Position numbers and translations under genes: made by a program
Part shown: piece after piece, positions 17,461-24,968 of the stretch
How positions within the stretch are numbered: position 1 is the first letter of the stretch
How the letters are laid out: each line of letters begins with the position of its first letter
The notes under the pieces: model-generated
The model's database searches: none
Seen by the model: the letters and a program-made list of their open reading frames with translations, nothing else
Told to the model about the DNA's origin: nothing
Assembly (NCBI GenBank): GCA_002351725.1
Contig: DEHD01000025.1
Coordinates: 188,353-252,352, forward strand
Reading direction: 5' to 3'
DNA length: 64,000 bases
Source: Prevotella sp. UBA2809
GTDB taxonomy: Bacteria; Bacteroidota; Bacteroidia; Bacteroidales; Bacteroidaceae

Positions 17461-18892
17461 TTATACCACTACAAGCAAGACCATTCTGGCCGATCTGTAT
17501 ACTCCCGTGGGAGTGTATATGCGCTTGCGCGACCTTTACCCACAGAGCGCCCTGATGGAGAGTAGCGATTATCACGACTCTAACAACTCACGCTCGTTCA
17601 TCGGCATCGATCCTATGGCAAGCGTAGCCATCGGTCACGGCATGGCTACCGTTACATATCCTGACGGCAGCACCTTCCAGCACGAGGTTAACAAGGAGTA
17701 CCGCTCTGACAAGGCCATCCACCAGCTCATCGACCACATCCAGGTTTCGGGCGACGATGCAAAAATCTGCGGACTCTTCGGCTACACCAGCTTCAACGCT
17801 GTGCGCTACTTCGAGGATATCCCCGTAAAAGACGAGACTCAGGCCAAGAACGATGCACCTGACCTTCTGTATATATTATATAAGGTGGTGATTGTTTTCG
17901 ACCACTTCAATAATACACTTAAGATAGTTACACTTGAAGCCCCCTCCAACCTCCCCCAAAAGGGTGAGGCTCAGGTAGATGTGATTCTTAAGGCTATGAA
18001 CAAGAGTAACATTAAGGCTTACGACTTCCATCCTGTGGGCGACGTACGCTCTACACTTACCGACGAAGAGCATAAGGCCAACATCCGTCGCGGCATTAAG
18101 CACTGCTTGCGTGGCGATGTGTTCCAGATTGTGCTTTCGCGCCGATTCATCCAGAGCTACGAGGGCGACGACTTCAAGCTCTATCGTGCGCTCCGCAGCA
18201 TCAACCCCTCACCCTATCTGTTCTACTTCGACTTCGGCGGCTTCCGCATCTTCGGCTCATCACCAGAGACACACTGCAGAATTGAGCCAACACCCAACAC
18301 CCAACACCCAACACCCACGTTCCGCGCTTACATCGACCCAATTGCCGGAACCACAAAGCGTACCGGCGATGCTGAGGCCGACCGTAAGGGTGCCGAGTAT
18401 CTGCGCAACGACCCCAAGGAGAATGCCGAGCACGTTATGCTGGTTGACCTTGCCCGCAACGACCTCTCGCGCAACTGCCACGGTGTGAAAGTTGATTTCT
18501 ATAAGGATCTGCAGTACTACTCTCACGTCATCCATCTGGTATCACGTGTAAGTGGCGAGCTCGACAATGGTGCCGACCCCATCAAGGCATTTATCGACAC
18601 CTTCCCTGCCGGCACACTCTCGGGTGCTCCAAAGGTTCGCGCCATGCAGCTCATCTCTGAGTACGAGCCTCACAACCGCGGTGCCTATGGTGGTTGTATC
18701 GGTTATATCGGTCTCGACGGTTCGCTCAATCAGGCCATCACCATCCGCACCTTCGTTAGTCGTAACGGCGAGCTGTGGTTCCAGGCTGGTGGCGGCATAG
18801 TTGCCAAGAGCGATGAGGAATACGAGCTGCAGGAGGTTAACAACAAGCTCGGTGCCCTGCGCCGCGCTATTCTGATGGCGGAAAAGATGTGA
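17447..18892 (+). CDS. trpE: anthranilate synthase component I
   Basis: The 481-residue chorismate-binding enzyme makes anthranilate with TrpG-supplied ammonia. The C-terminal core is intact: I-A-G-T-T-K-R-T-G (about 300), D-L-A-R-N-D-L-S-R-N, F-P-A-G-T-L-S-G-A-P-K and A-I-T-I-R-T. The N-terminal L-L-E-S-like Trp-binding segment is represented by A-L-M-E-S-S-D near residue 36, consistent with feedback inhibition. An unusual P-T-P-N-T-Q-H-P-T-P-T segment at about 281-291 is encoded by four perfect CCAACAC heptamers placed just after the S-S-P-E-T region; it looks like a loop expansion. Confidence 0.96.
   Translation: METFNYTTTSKTILADLYTPVGVYMRLRDLYPQSALMESSDYHDSNNSRSFIGIDPMASVAIGHGMATVTYPDGSTFQHEVNKEYRSDKAIHQLIDHIQVSGDDAKICGLFGYTSFNAVRYFEDIPVKDETQAKNDAPDLLYILYKVVIVFDHFNNTLKIVTLEAPSNLPQKGEAQVDVILKAMNKSNIKAYDFHPVGDVRSTLTDEEHKANIRRGIKHCLRGDVFQIVLSRRFIQSYEGDDFKLYRALRSINPSPYLFYFDFGGFRIFGSSPETHCRIEPTPNTQHPTPTFRAYIDPIAGTTKRTGDAEADRKGAEYLRNDPKENAEHVMLVDLARNDLSRNCHGVKVDFYKDLQYYSHVIHLVSRVSGELDNGADPIKAFIDTFPAGTLSGAPKVRAMQLISEYEPHNRGAYGGCIGYIGLDGSLNQAITIRTFVSRNGELWFQAGGGIVAKSDEEYELQEVNNKLGALRRAILMAEKM
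18287..18317 (+). repeat. (CCAACAC)4 array inside trpE
   Basis: There are four perfect tandem copies of CCAACAC (18287-18314) plus CCA. On the other strand the unit reads GTGTTGG, the same GGTGNTG family as the two arrays in the metal ATPase gene. It encodes a Pro/Thr/Asn/His loop. Because the unit is 7 bases, loss or gain of one copy would shift the trpE frame. Confidence 0.95.
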
Positions 18893-18925
18893 TGATTGAA
18901 CATTGAACATTGATGATTGAACATT
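18893..18925 (+). repeat. TTGAACA heptamer array between trpE and trpG
   Basis: The 33 bases separating the trpE stop from the trpG ATG are almost wholly TTGAACA-type heptamers (TTGAACA, TTGAACA, TTGATGA, TTGAACA). The array supplies the trpG translation-initiation region. Confidence 0.85.
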
Positions 18926-19489
18926 ATGAAGATAGTAATTATAGATAACTACGACTCGTTTACTTATAACCTGAGTCATTTGGTAAAGGAGCTTGGTGCT
19001 GAGGTAACCGTTCTGCGTAACGACCAGTTCCAGCTTGAAGAGCTCGAGCAGTTCAACAAGATTATCCTTTCGCCCGGTCCTGGCATCCCCAGCGAGGCAG
19101 GATTGCTGTTAGACGTCATCCGCACCTATGCCGGCAAGAAGCCCATCCTTGGTGTTTGCCTCGGTCATCAGGCCATCGGCGAGGCCTTCGGCGGAAAGCT
19201 CGAGAACCTCAGCGATGTGTTCCACGGCGTGGCCACACCATGTCACATCATCAGCGATGACCCCATCTTCAGCGGCATCGAGCGCAACATTACCATCGGC
19301 CGATACCACTCGTGGGTAGTATCCAAAGAGGGATTGCCCGATTGCTTAGAGGTAACAGCAGAGAGCGATGAGGGTCAGATAATGGCACTCCGCCACAAAT
19401 CAATGAACATCCGCGGCATACAGTTCCACCCCGAGAGCGTTCTCACCCCCGATGGCAAGAAGATGCTGCAGAACTGGCTCTTCCTATAA
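18926..19489 (+). CDS. trpG: anthranilate synthase component II (glutamine amidotransferase)
   Basis: From the ATG at 18926 (M-K-I-V-I-I-D-N-Y-D-S-F) the protein has 187 residues; a TTG at 18917 inside the heptamer array is in frame but unlikely as the start. It is a class I amidotransferase with nucleophile Cys in G-V-C-L-G-H-Q (about residue 77) and the His/Glu pair in F-H-P-E-S-V near the C-terminus. It gives ammonia to TrpE. It is a stand-alone TrpG, not fused to TrpD as in some enterics. Confidence 0.96.
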   Translation: MKIVIIDNYDSFTYNLSHLVKELGAEVTVLRNDQFQLEELEQFNKIILSPGPGIPSEAGLLLDVIRTYAGKKPILGVCLGHQAIGEAFGGKLENLSDVFHGVATPCHIISDDPIFSGIERNITIGRYHSWVVSKEGLPDCLEVTAESDEGQIMALRHKSMNIRGIQFHPESVLTPDGKKMLQNWLFL

Positions 19490-19532
19490 CTCCTTATAAC
19501 TTCTTATAAATCCCATTAACTCCCAATAAAAA
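19490..19532 (+). repeat. 10-base degenerate repeats between trpG and trpD
   Basis: Units of the form TATAACTCCT, TATAACTTCT, TATAAATCCC and ATTAACTCCC fill the 43-base gap up to the trpD ATG. The placement at a gene junction is the same as for the heptamer arrays, but the unit is ten bases. Confidence 0.7.
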
Positions 19533-20543
19533 ATGGCACAGACGATGAAAGACATCCTTAACAGGATGCTGAACCACGAGGAACTGTCTCGTGAAGAAAT
19601 GAAGAATATTCTGATTGGTATCACTCAGAGTGAGTATCCCACCGAGCAGATCACAGCTCTGCTCACAGCCCTGCAGATGCGCGGCGTTACCGTCGACGAG
19701 TTGCTCGGCTTCCGCGATGGTATCTTAGAGACGGGCGTTCCTGCCATCCTCGAAGCCGACCGCTATATCGACGTTGTTGGTACCGGTGGCGACCGCAAGA
19801 ACACCTTTAATATCTCTACCACCTCATGCTTCGTCATAGCAGGTGCGGGCTATAAGGTGGCCAAGCACGGCAACTACGCTGCTACAAGCGTTTCGGGCGC
19901 ATCAAACGTCATCGCCCACCACGGCATCAAGTTCACCGACGATATCGACCGTCTTAACCGCTCGCTCAACGAGGCAGGCATCGTTTATCTTCACGCCCAG
20001 CTCTTTGCCAAGGCCATGAAGTTCGTTGGCCCCATCCGCAAGGCTCTGCAGTTCCCCACCATCTTCAATCTGCTTGGTCCTCTGGTCAACCCCTCTCAGC
20101 CTAAGTGCCAGCTGCTTGGCGTGGCTAACCTCGACCAGATGCGCCTCTACAATCAGGTTTACCAGAAGATTGGCATAGACTATGGTATCGTGAACTCTAT
20201 CGATGGCTACGATGAGATTTCGCTCACCGGCGACTTCAAGGTAACCACCAAGCAGTACGAGCGCATCTTCAAGCCACAGGATCTTGGTTTCGAGATTGCC
20301 AAGCCCGAGGAACTTGTTGGCGGAGCCACCGAAGAAGAGGCCGCACAGATATTCGACTCAGTACTCGAGAATCGCGCCCTGCCCGCCCAGAAGAATATCG
20401 TTCTGGCCAATGCGGCCTTCGGAATTCAGGTTCTGGAGAAGGGTCAGAAGAGCATCGAAGAGTGCATCGCCATCGCCCGCGAGTCAATCGATTCAGGCGC
20501 CGCCCTCCGCACCTTCAAGAAGTTCGTAGAACTAAATAGTTAA
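19533..20543 (+). CDS. trpD: anthranilate phosphoribosyltransferase
   Basis: This 336-residue enzyme joins anthranilate to PRPP, the second step of the Trp branch. The glycine-rich PRPP loop G-T-G-G-D-R-K-N-T-F-N-I-S-T appears at about residues 81-94, K-H-G-N-Y-A-A-T-S-x-S-G-A-S-N at about 110-124, and G-P-L-V-N-P near 188. Length is normal. It lies 10 bases before trpC. Confidence 0.96.
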   Translation: MAQTMKDILNRMLNHEELSREEMKNILIGITQSEYPTEQITALLTALQMRGVTVDELLGFRDGILETGVPAILEADRYIDVVGTGGDRKNTFNISTTSCFVIAGAGYKVAKHGNYAATSVSGASNVIAHHGIKFTDDIDRLNRSLNEAGIVYLHAQLFAKAMKFVGPIRKALQFPTIFNLLGPLVNPSQPKCQLLGVANLDQMRLYNQVYQKIGIDYGIVNSIDGYDEISLTGDFKVTTKQYERIFKPQDLGFEIAKPEELVGGATEEEAAQIFDSVLENRALPAQKNIVLANAAFGIQVLEKGQKSIEECIAIARESIDSGAALRTFKKFVELNS

Positions 20544-20553
20544 AATTTTTAGC

Positions 20554-21345
20554 ATGGATATACTTGAAGAAATAGTAGCCAATAAACGCCTGGAGGTAGA
20601 GCGCTTTAAGCAAGAGCTTAGCGAGCGCGAGATACACCGCCGCGTAGAAGCCATACTAGACTTCGGCGTAGCCTCAATGTCGCAAGCCCTCACCGCTTCC
20701 GATACCGGTATCATCGCCGAATTCAAGCGCCGCTCACCATCCAAGGGTTGGATCAAGGAAGAAGGCCGTGCCGATGTCATTCCCCTCAGCTACCAGCAGA
20801 ACGGAGCCTCGGCACTCAGCATACTCGCCGACGAGAAATACTTCGGCGGATGCGACGACTTCATCCGTACCGCCCGCCACTCAGGCGTGAAGATTCCCGT
20901 GCTCTATAAGAACTTCGTCATCGACGAGTATCAGCTATTTCAGGCTCGCCTTTGTGGTGCCTCGGCCGTGCTGCTCATAGCCGCCGACTTGAGCCTTTCT
21001 GAGTGCAAATCGTTGCTGAACACAGCTCACCAGCTGGGCATGGAGGTACTCTTAGAGATGCACTCTAACCAAGAATTAGAATACGCTGGGTTAGAGCCAG
21101 ATATGTGCGGCATAAACAACCGCAATTTAGGCTCTTTTGTAACCGATGTAGAGAACTCATTCCGCCTTGCCGAGCTGCTCCCCAAGGACGCTGTAAAAGT
21201 AAGCGAGAGTGGCATCTCCAACCCCGACACTGTGCGCGCACTCCGCGCCGCTGGCTTCCGCGGTTTCCTCATCGGCGAGACCTTTATGAAGACTCCCGAC
21301 CCTGGTCGAGCACTCAGAGAGTTTATCGACGAAATAGTCAAATAG
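20554..21345 (+). CDS. trpC: indole-3-glycerol-phosphate synthase
   Basis: The 263-residue TIM-barrel enzyme closes the indole ring. Motifs: I-I-A-E-F-K-R-R-S-P-S-K-G (substrate Lys, about residues 51-63), A-L-S-I-L-A-D-E-K-Y-F-G-G, V-L-Y-K-N-F-V-I-D-E-Y-Q, I-N-N-R-N-L and S-E-S-G-I. It is monofunctional, with TrpF encoded separately. The stop codon and the following trpF ATG both lie in an octamer repeat AATAGTCA. Confidence 0.96.
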   Translation: MDILEEIVANKRLEVERFKQELSEREIHRRVEAILDFGVASMSQALTASDTGIIAEFKRRSPSKGWIKEEGRADVIPLSYQQNGASALSILADEKYFGGCDDFIRTARHSGVKIPVLYKNFVIDEYQLFQARLCGASAVLLIAADLSLSECKSLLNTAHQLGMEVLLEMHSNQELEYAGLEPDMCGINNRNLGSFVTDVENSFRLAELLPKDAVKVSESGISNPDTVRALRAAGFRGFLIGETFMKTPDPGRALREFIDEIVK

Positions 21346-21349
21346 TCAA

Positions 21350-22000
21350 ATGGTAAATCGTCCAATAGTAAAGGTGTGTGGTATGCGCGATGCCGATAAC
21401 ATCCGCCAAGTAGAGGCCCTCGGCATCGACTGGATGGGCTTTATCTTCTGGCCAAAAAGCAGCCGTTATGTGGCCGAGATGCCAAGCTATCTCCCCACAA
21501 AATGCAAGCGCGTAGGCGTGTTCGTCGACGCCAGCATTGGCGACGTTATGACCATCGCCGAGCAATACCAGCTCGACATCATCCAGCTTCACGGTCAGGA
21601 GTCACCCAGCTATATCACCCAGCTTATCTCCCACCTCTCACGCCTCCGTAATGTAAAGATTATTAAAGCCTTTAACATCGCCACAGCTATCGATTTCGAA
21701 GCCACCAAACGCTACGAGGACTATGTAGACTACTTCCTCTTCGACACCAAAGGCAAGAGTGTTGGAGGCAACGGCGAGAAGTTCGAATGGAGTGTACTGA
21801 GCGAATATCGGGGCAACACCCCATATCTGTTGAGTGGCGGCATCGCCCCCGACGACGCCCCAGCCCTCACCTTTTCACCCTTTCACCCTTTCACCTCTCC
21901 CCTCTGCATCGGCATCGATCTCAACTCTCGTTTTGAGACGGCTCCAGGTGTGAAAGATATCAACAAACTCAGAACATTTATAAAAGAATTAAGCATATGA
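21350..22000 (+). CDS. trpF: phosphoribosylanthranilate isomerase
   Basis: This 216-residue TIM barrel has K-V-C-G-M-R at residues 6-11 (catalytic Cys8), G-F-I-F-W-P-K-S-S-R-Y, Q-L-H-G and F-D-x-K catalytic-region motifs, and I-D-L-N-S-R-F-E-x-x-P-G-V-K-D near the C-terminus. Within the last third, L-T-F-S-P-F-H-P-F-T-S-P-L is encoded by TCACCCTT octamers and looks like an expanded loop between L-S-G-G-I-A-P-D-D-A and the terminal strand. It overlaps trpA by 4 bases (ATGA). Confidence 0.95.
   Translation: MVNRPIVKVCGMRDADNIRQVEALGIDWMGFIFWPKSSRYVAEMPSYLPTKCKRVGVFVDASIGDVMTIAEQYQLDIIQLHGQESPSYITQLISHLSRLRNVKIIKAFNIATAIDFEATKRYEDYVDYFLFDTKGKSVGGNGEKFEWSVLSEYRGNTPYLLSGGIAPDDAPALTFSPFHPFTSPLCIGIDLNSRFETAPGVKDINKLRTFIKELSI
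21867..21898 (+). repeat. TCACCCTT octamer array inside trpF
   Basis: Four tandem 8-base units (TCACCTTT, TCACCCTT, TCACCCTT, TCACCTCT) lie in the coding sequence. On the complementary strand they read as GGGTGA-type units, related in sequence to the heptamers in trpE and the metal ATPase. Confidence 0.85.
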
Positions 22001-22773
22001 ATAAGATCAATCAACTTTTCGCAAATAGCAAGGACAAGAAGCTCCTGTCGCTTTATTTCTGCGCTGGCTGCCCAACGTTAGAGGGCACAGCCAATGTCAT
22101 CCTCACCATGCAGCGTCGTGGCATCGCCATGATCGAAGTCGGCATCCCCTTCAGCGATCCCCTGGCCGATGGCCCAGTCATTCAGAGTGCCGCCACTCAG
22201 GCCTTGAAGAACGGTATGAACCTCAAGACCCTCTTCGCCCAGTTGCGCGAGATAAAAGATAAGGTAGAGATACCCCTTGTTCTTATGGGATACCTCAACC
22301 CTATCCTGCACTATGGCATCGAGGAGTTCTGCAAGAGCTGCGTAGAGAGCGGTGTCAGCGGAGCCATCATCCCCGACCTGCCCTTTAAGGACTATCAGGA
22401 GATTGTAAAGCCCATCGCCGACAAGTACGATCTTCGCATCATCATGCTCATCACCCCCGAGACCAGCGAAGAGCGCATCCGCTTCATCGATGATAATACC
22501 GATGGCTTTGTCTATATGGTTTCGAGTGCCGCCATCACCGGTGCCCAGAAGAGTTTCGACGATGCCAAGCAGGAGTATTTCCGTCGCATCAACGCTATGA
22601 ATCTGCGCAACCCCCGCATGATAGGCTTCGGCATCAGCAACAAGCAGACACTCGAGGCAGCTCAGAGCAATGCCGCTGGCGCCATCATCGGCTCAAAGTT
22701 CGTTACCCTCCTCAACGAGAGCAAGAACGCCGACGAGGCCCTCGACAAACTCTTCGATGCACTGAAGAGTTAA
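21997..22773 (+). CDS. trpA: tryptophan synthase alpha chain
   Basis: The 258-residue TIM barrel cleaves indole-glycerol phosphate and channels indole to TrpB. Catalytic Glu is in M-I-E-V-G-I-P-F-S-D-P-L-A-D-G-P (about residues 46-60), catalytic Asp in I-I-P-D-L-P-F (about 128), and the phosphate loop is G-F-G-I-S. It is the last gene of the operon, with a strong hairpin 190 bases downstream. Confidence 0.96.
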   Translation: MNKINQLFANSKDKKLLSLYFCAGCPTLEGTANVILTMQRRGIAMIEVGIPFSDPLADGPVIQSAATQALKNGMNLKTLFAQLREIKDKVEIPLVLMGYLNPILHYGIEEFCKSCVESGVSGAIIPDLPFKDYQEIVKPIADKYDLRIIMLITPETSEERIRFIDDNTDGFVYMVSSAAITGAQKSFDDAKQEYFRRINAMNLRNPRMIGFGISNKQTLEAAQSNAAGAIIGSKFVTLLNESKNADEALDKLFDALKS

Positions 22774-22858
22774 AGGCGCTCGAGATGATACCTATATTGT
22801 ATTATTTTGCAAAGATACGTACTATCTTGCTCTATTAATGTTTTTTTACAATAATTTA

Positions 22859-22990
22859 TTGCAAAATAGGTATTATCCTTTGTATATTTGCAATGTTGAT
22901 AATATTAGTAAAGAGAAAAGTAGTTGTTTACATTTTGATTCAAGAACAACACAAAGCAACAAGGTACCAGCAGTGATGCTCGTACCTTAT
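22859..22990 (+). ncRNA. candidate small RNA: orphan promoter and terminator
   Basis: A TTG (22859-22861) and TATATTTG (22883-22890) spaced by 21 bases form a plausible promoter with no plus-strand gene downstream. The transcript, from about 22895, would contain GTTGTT/AACAAC pairing and end at the AAGGTAC...GTACCTT hairpin (22961-22988) followed by T-rich sequence. That gives about 95 nucleotides. A 27-codon frame starts at 22893 but would begin at or before the transcript start. The alternative is simply the trp operon terminator region with a chance promoter match. Confidence 0.35.
22961..22988 (+). terminator. rho-independent terminator downstream of trpA
   Basis: The stem AAGGTAC-c-AGCA / TGCT-c-GTACCTT (11 pairs around one C-C mismatch, GTGA loop) is followed by ATTTGTTTTT. 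It also overlaps the stop codon of the convergent transporter gene, so it may serve both strands. Confidence 0.75.
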
Positions 22991-23940
22991 TTGTTTTTCT
23001 TGCGATACTCGTAGAGCTCTAACGAGTTGACAATATTCTGCCAAAGAACATAACATCCTGCACCAACCGAGGCCACGGGATTAAGATAGGTATAGGCCAC
23101 CCATATGCTGAGGGCGGTGTTCTTCTGGAACGAGGCTTGTCCGCCATCGATCTCATCGCCAAACTGACGACCTATCCAACGGCCAATAAGGAAAAGCACA
23201 AAGCACAGAATCAGCGATAATACAGCTATCATAAGCAGTGTGCGGAGGGCAGCATCGCTATGAACGATGTTGCGAACGGTGACTCCCGACGTAACGGCGA
23301 GCTGGGCTGCCCAAAGGTAGAACGAGAGGTCGGGGATGGAAACTATCCACGCGCAAAGGCGCTTGGCGTAGTGCTGAACAAGCCAACCGAGAATCAACGG
23401 AGCCACAAGCACCATGGCAAGCTTCTGCAAGATGATGAGGAACACTGCCCAGAAACCGGTGCTGACACCGCGCTCTAACAAGGGGAACACGGCTGGAATC
23501 ATCAAGGCCGAAGCAAAGGCGGAGATGACGACATAGGCGGTCATGGTATTGATGTTGCCACCAATTTTGGCGGTGACAACGGGGGCAGCAGTGGCGGCAG
23601 GGCCTATGATACAGGTGAGAACACTCTCCCAAAGCAACTTCTGCTCAGGATCGGCCTCAACACAGAAGATGATCCACACATTGAGCGCCACAAGGGCCAC
23701 CTGGGTGATGAGCACACCGATGTGCCAGCGGTGAGGGCGCATCTGATGGAAGTCGATACGGCAATAAGTAGAGAACAGCGTAGAGAACACCATGAAGGGG
23801 AAAATGGTGTCGACAACCTGACCTAACGAATCGCCTGCGCCATCGAGAAATGGTACAAAATAGAACAGCAGATAAACCACCGTTCCAACTGCTATAGCCA
23901 CAGGAAGAGTCCAGTCTTTAAGAAATTGCTTCAGTTTCAT
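22987..23940 (-). CDS. bile acid:sodium symporter-like (BASS-family) transporter
   Basis: Starting at ATG 23940 the protein has 317 residues and about nine membrane segments. Features fitting the BASS/arsenite-transporter fold are a helix with F-P-F-M-V-F-S-T-L, the G-P-A-A-T-A-A-P-V-V-T region and an N-t-M-T-A-Y motif in mid-protein. The substrate is not apparent; members carry bile acids, pantoate or other organic anions. A TACTTTTG promoter element ends 4 bases before the ATG, so the mRNA may be leaderless. It is convergent with the trp operon and divergent from metF. Confidence 0.65.
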   Translation of the reverse strand: MKLKQFLKDWTLPVAIAVGTVVYLLFYFVPFLDGAGDSLGQVVDTIFPFMVFSTLFSTYCRIDFHQMRPHRWHIGVLITQVALVALNVWIIFCVEADPEQKLLWESVLTCIIGPAATAAPVVTAKIGGNINTMTAYVVISAFASALMIPAVFPLLERGVSTGFWAVFLIILQKLAMVLVAPLILGWLVQHYAKRLCAWIVSIPDLSFYLWAAQLAVTSGVTVRNIVHSDAALRTLLMIAVLSLILCFVLFLIGRWIGRQFGDEIDGGQASFQKNTALSIWVAYTYLNPVASVGAGCYVLWQNIVNSLELYEYRKKNK

Positions 23941-23944
23941 GCTG

Positions 23945-23952
23945 CAAAAGTA
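23945..23952 (-). promoter_or_regulatory. -7 element almost on the start codon
   Basis: The minus-strand sequence TACTTTTG is separated from the transporter ATG by only CAGC. Transcription from it would begin at or within a few bases of the start codon. Confidence 0.5.
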
Positions 23953-23994
23953 CAAAAAAAAATCCATTTTGGCACGTATCTTCTATTTTTTTAC

Positions 23995-24002
23995 TATCTT
24001 TG
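23995..24002 (+). promoter_or_regulatory. -7 element close to metF start
   Basis: TATCTTTG ends 9 bases before the metF ATG (24012), again leaving almost no 5' leader. Confidence 0.5.
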
Positions 24003-24011
24003 CAGCCAATT

Positions 24012-24968
24012 ATGAGTGTTACTGAATTTATACATCAAGATAAACAGGCCAGGCGATTCTCGTTTGAGGTTCTACCCCCGCTGAAGGGTACAGGCACAGC
24101 AAAGCTGTTTGCCGACATCGACAAGCTGAAGGAGTTCGACCCAGCCTATATCAACATAACCACCCATCACTCGGAGTTTGTGTATCGCGAACTCGAGAAT
24201 GGGCAGTTTGAGCGTCGTCGCATCCGTCGCCGCCCAGGAACCATAGCCATAGCCGCAGCAATACAGCAGAGATACGGTATACCCGTACAGCCGCACGTGA
24301 TATGCAGCGGTGCTACGATTGAGGACATTGAGTACGAGCTGCTTGACCTGCAGTTCCTCGGCATTAGCGACCTATTATTACTAAGAGGCGACAAGGCCAA
24401 GGAGGATAGCCGATTCCAGCCTACACCGGGCGGACACGCGCACACCACCGACCTGATGAAGCAGGTGAAGCAATTCAACGAGGGATACTTTGCCGACGGA
24501 ACACCCATAAAGAACCCGGGACGACCATTCGACTATGGAGTGGCCTGCTATCCCGAGAAGCACGAAGAGGCGCCTAACCTTGAGATGGACATGCAGTATC
24601 TGAAGGAGAAGCAGGACTTGGGTGCGCAATATGCAGTGACACAGCTGTTTTTTGACAACGAGAAATACTACGCTTTTGTGGAGAAGGCACGCCAGATGGG
24701 TATCACCATACCCATCATACCGGGCATAAAGCCTATGGCGAAGCTTACACAGCTTACGGTGGTGCCCAAGACATTCCACTGCGATATACCTGAGCCGCTG
24801 GCTAAGGAGGTGGTGAAGTGCAAGACCGACGAAGACGCCAAGCAACTTGGCATAGAGTGGACCACCGAACAGTGCCGCGACCTGTATGCGCACGGAGTAC
24901 ACAACATTCACTTCTACACCGTATCGGCAGTAGACAGCGTAGTGGAAGTAGTAAAGAGACTGTTATGA
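24012..24968 (+). CDS. metF: methylenetetrahydrofolate reductase
   Basis: The 318-residue flavin TIM barrel reduces methylene-THF to methyl-THF for methionine synthesis. Recognised from F-S-F-E-V-L-P-P (residues 16-23), I-T-T-H-H near 55, L-L-L-R-G-D (about 123), D-Y-G-V-A-C-Y-P-E-K-H and Y-A-V-T-Q-L-F-F-D. The frame can extend to a TTG at 24000, but the ATG at 24012 matches the usual N-terminus and the promoter position. It overlaps holB by ATGA. Confidence 0.94.
   Translation: MSVTEFIHQDKQARRFSFEVLPPLKGTGTAKLFADIDKLKEFDPAYINITTHHSEFVYRELENGQFERRRIRRRPGTIAIAAAIQQRYGIPVQPHVICSGATIEDIEYELLDLQFLGISDLLLLRGDKAKEDSRFQPTPGGHAHTTDLMKQVKQFNEGYFADGTPIKNPGRPFDYGVACYPEKHEEAPNLEMDMQYLKEKQDLGAQYAVTQLFFDNEKYYAFVEKARQMGITIPIIPGIKPMAKLTQLTVVPKTFHCDIPEPLAKEVVKCKTDEDAKQLGIEWTTEQCRDLYAHGVHNIHFYTVSAVDSVVEVVKRLL

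Noticed and set aside
22893..22976. 27-codon frame M-L-I-I-L-V-K-R-K in the candidate small RNA downstream of trpA
   Set aside because: Its ATG lies 3 bases after the -7 element, so it would precede the expected transcript start.
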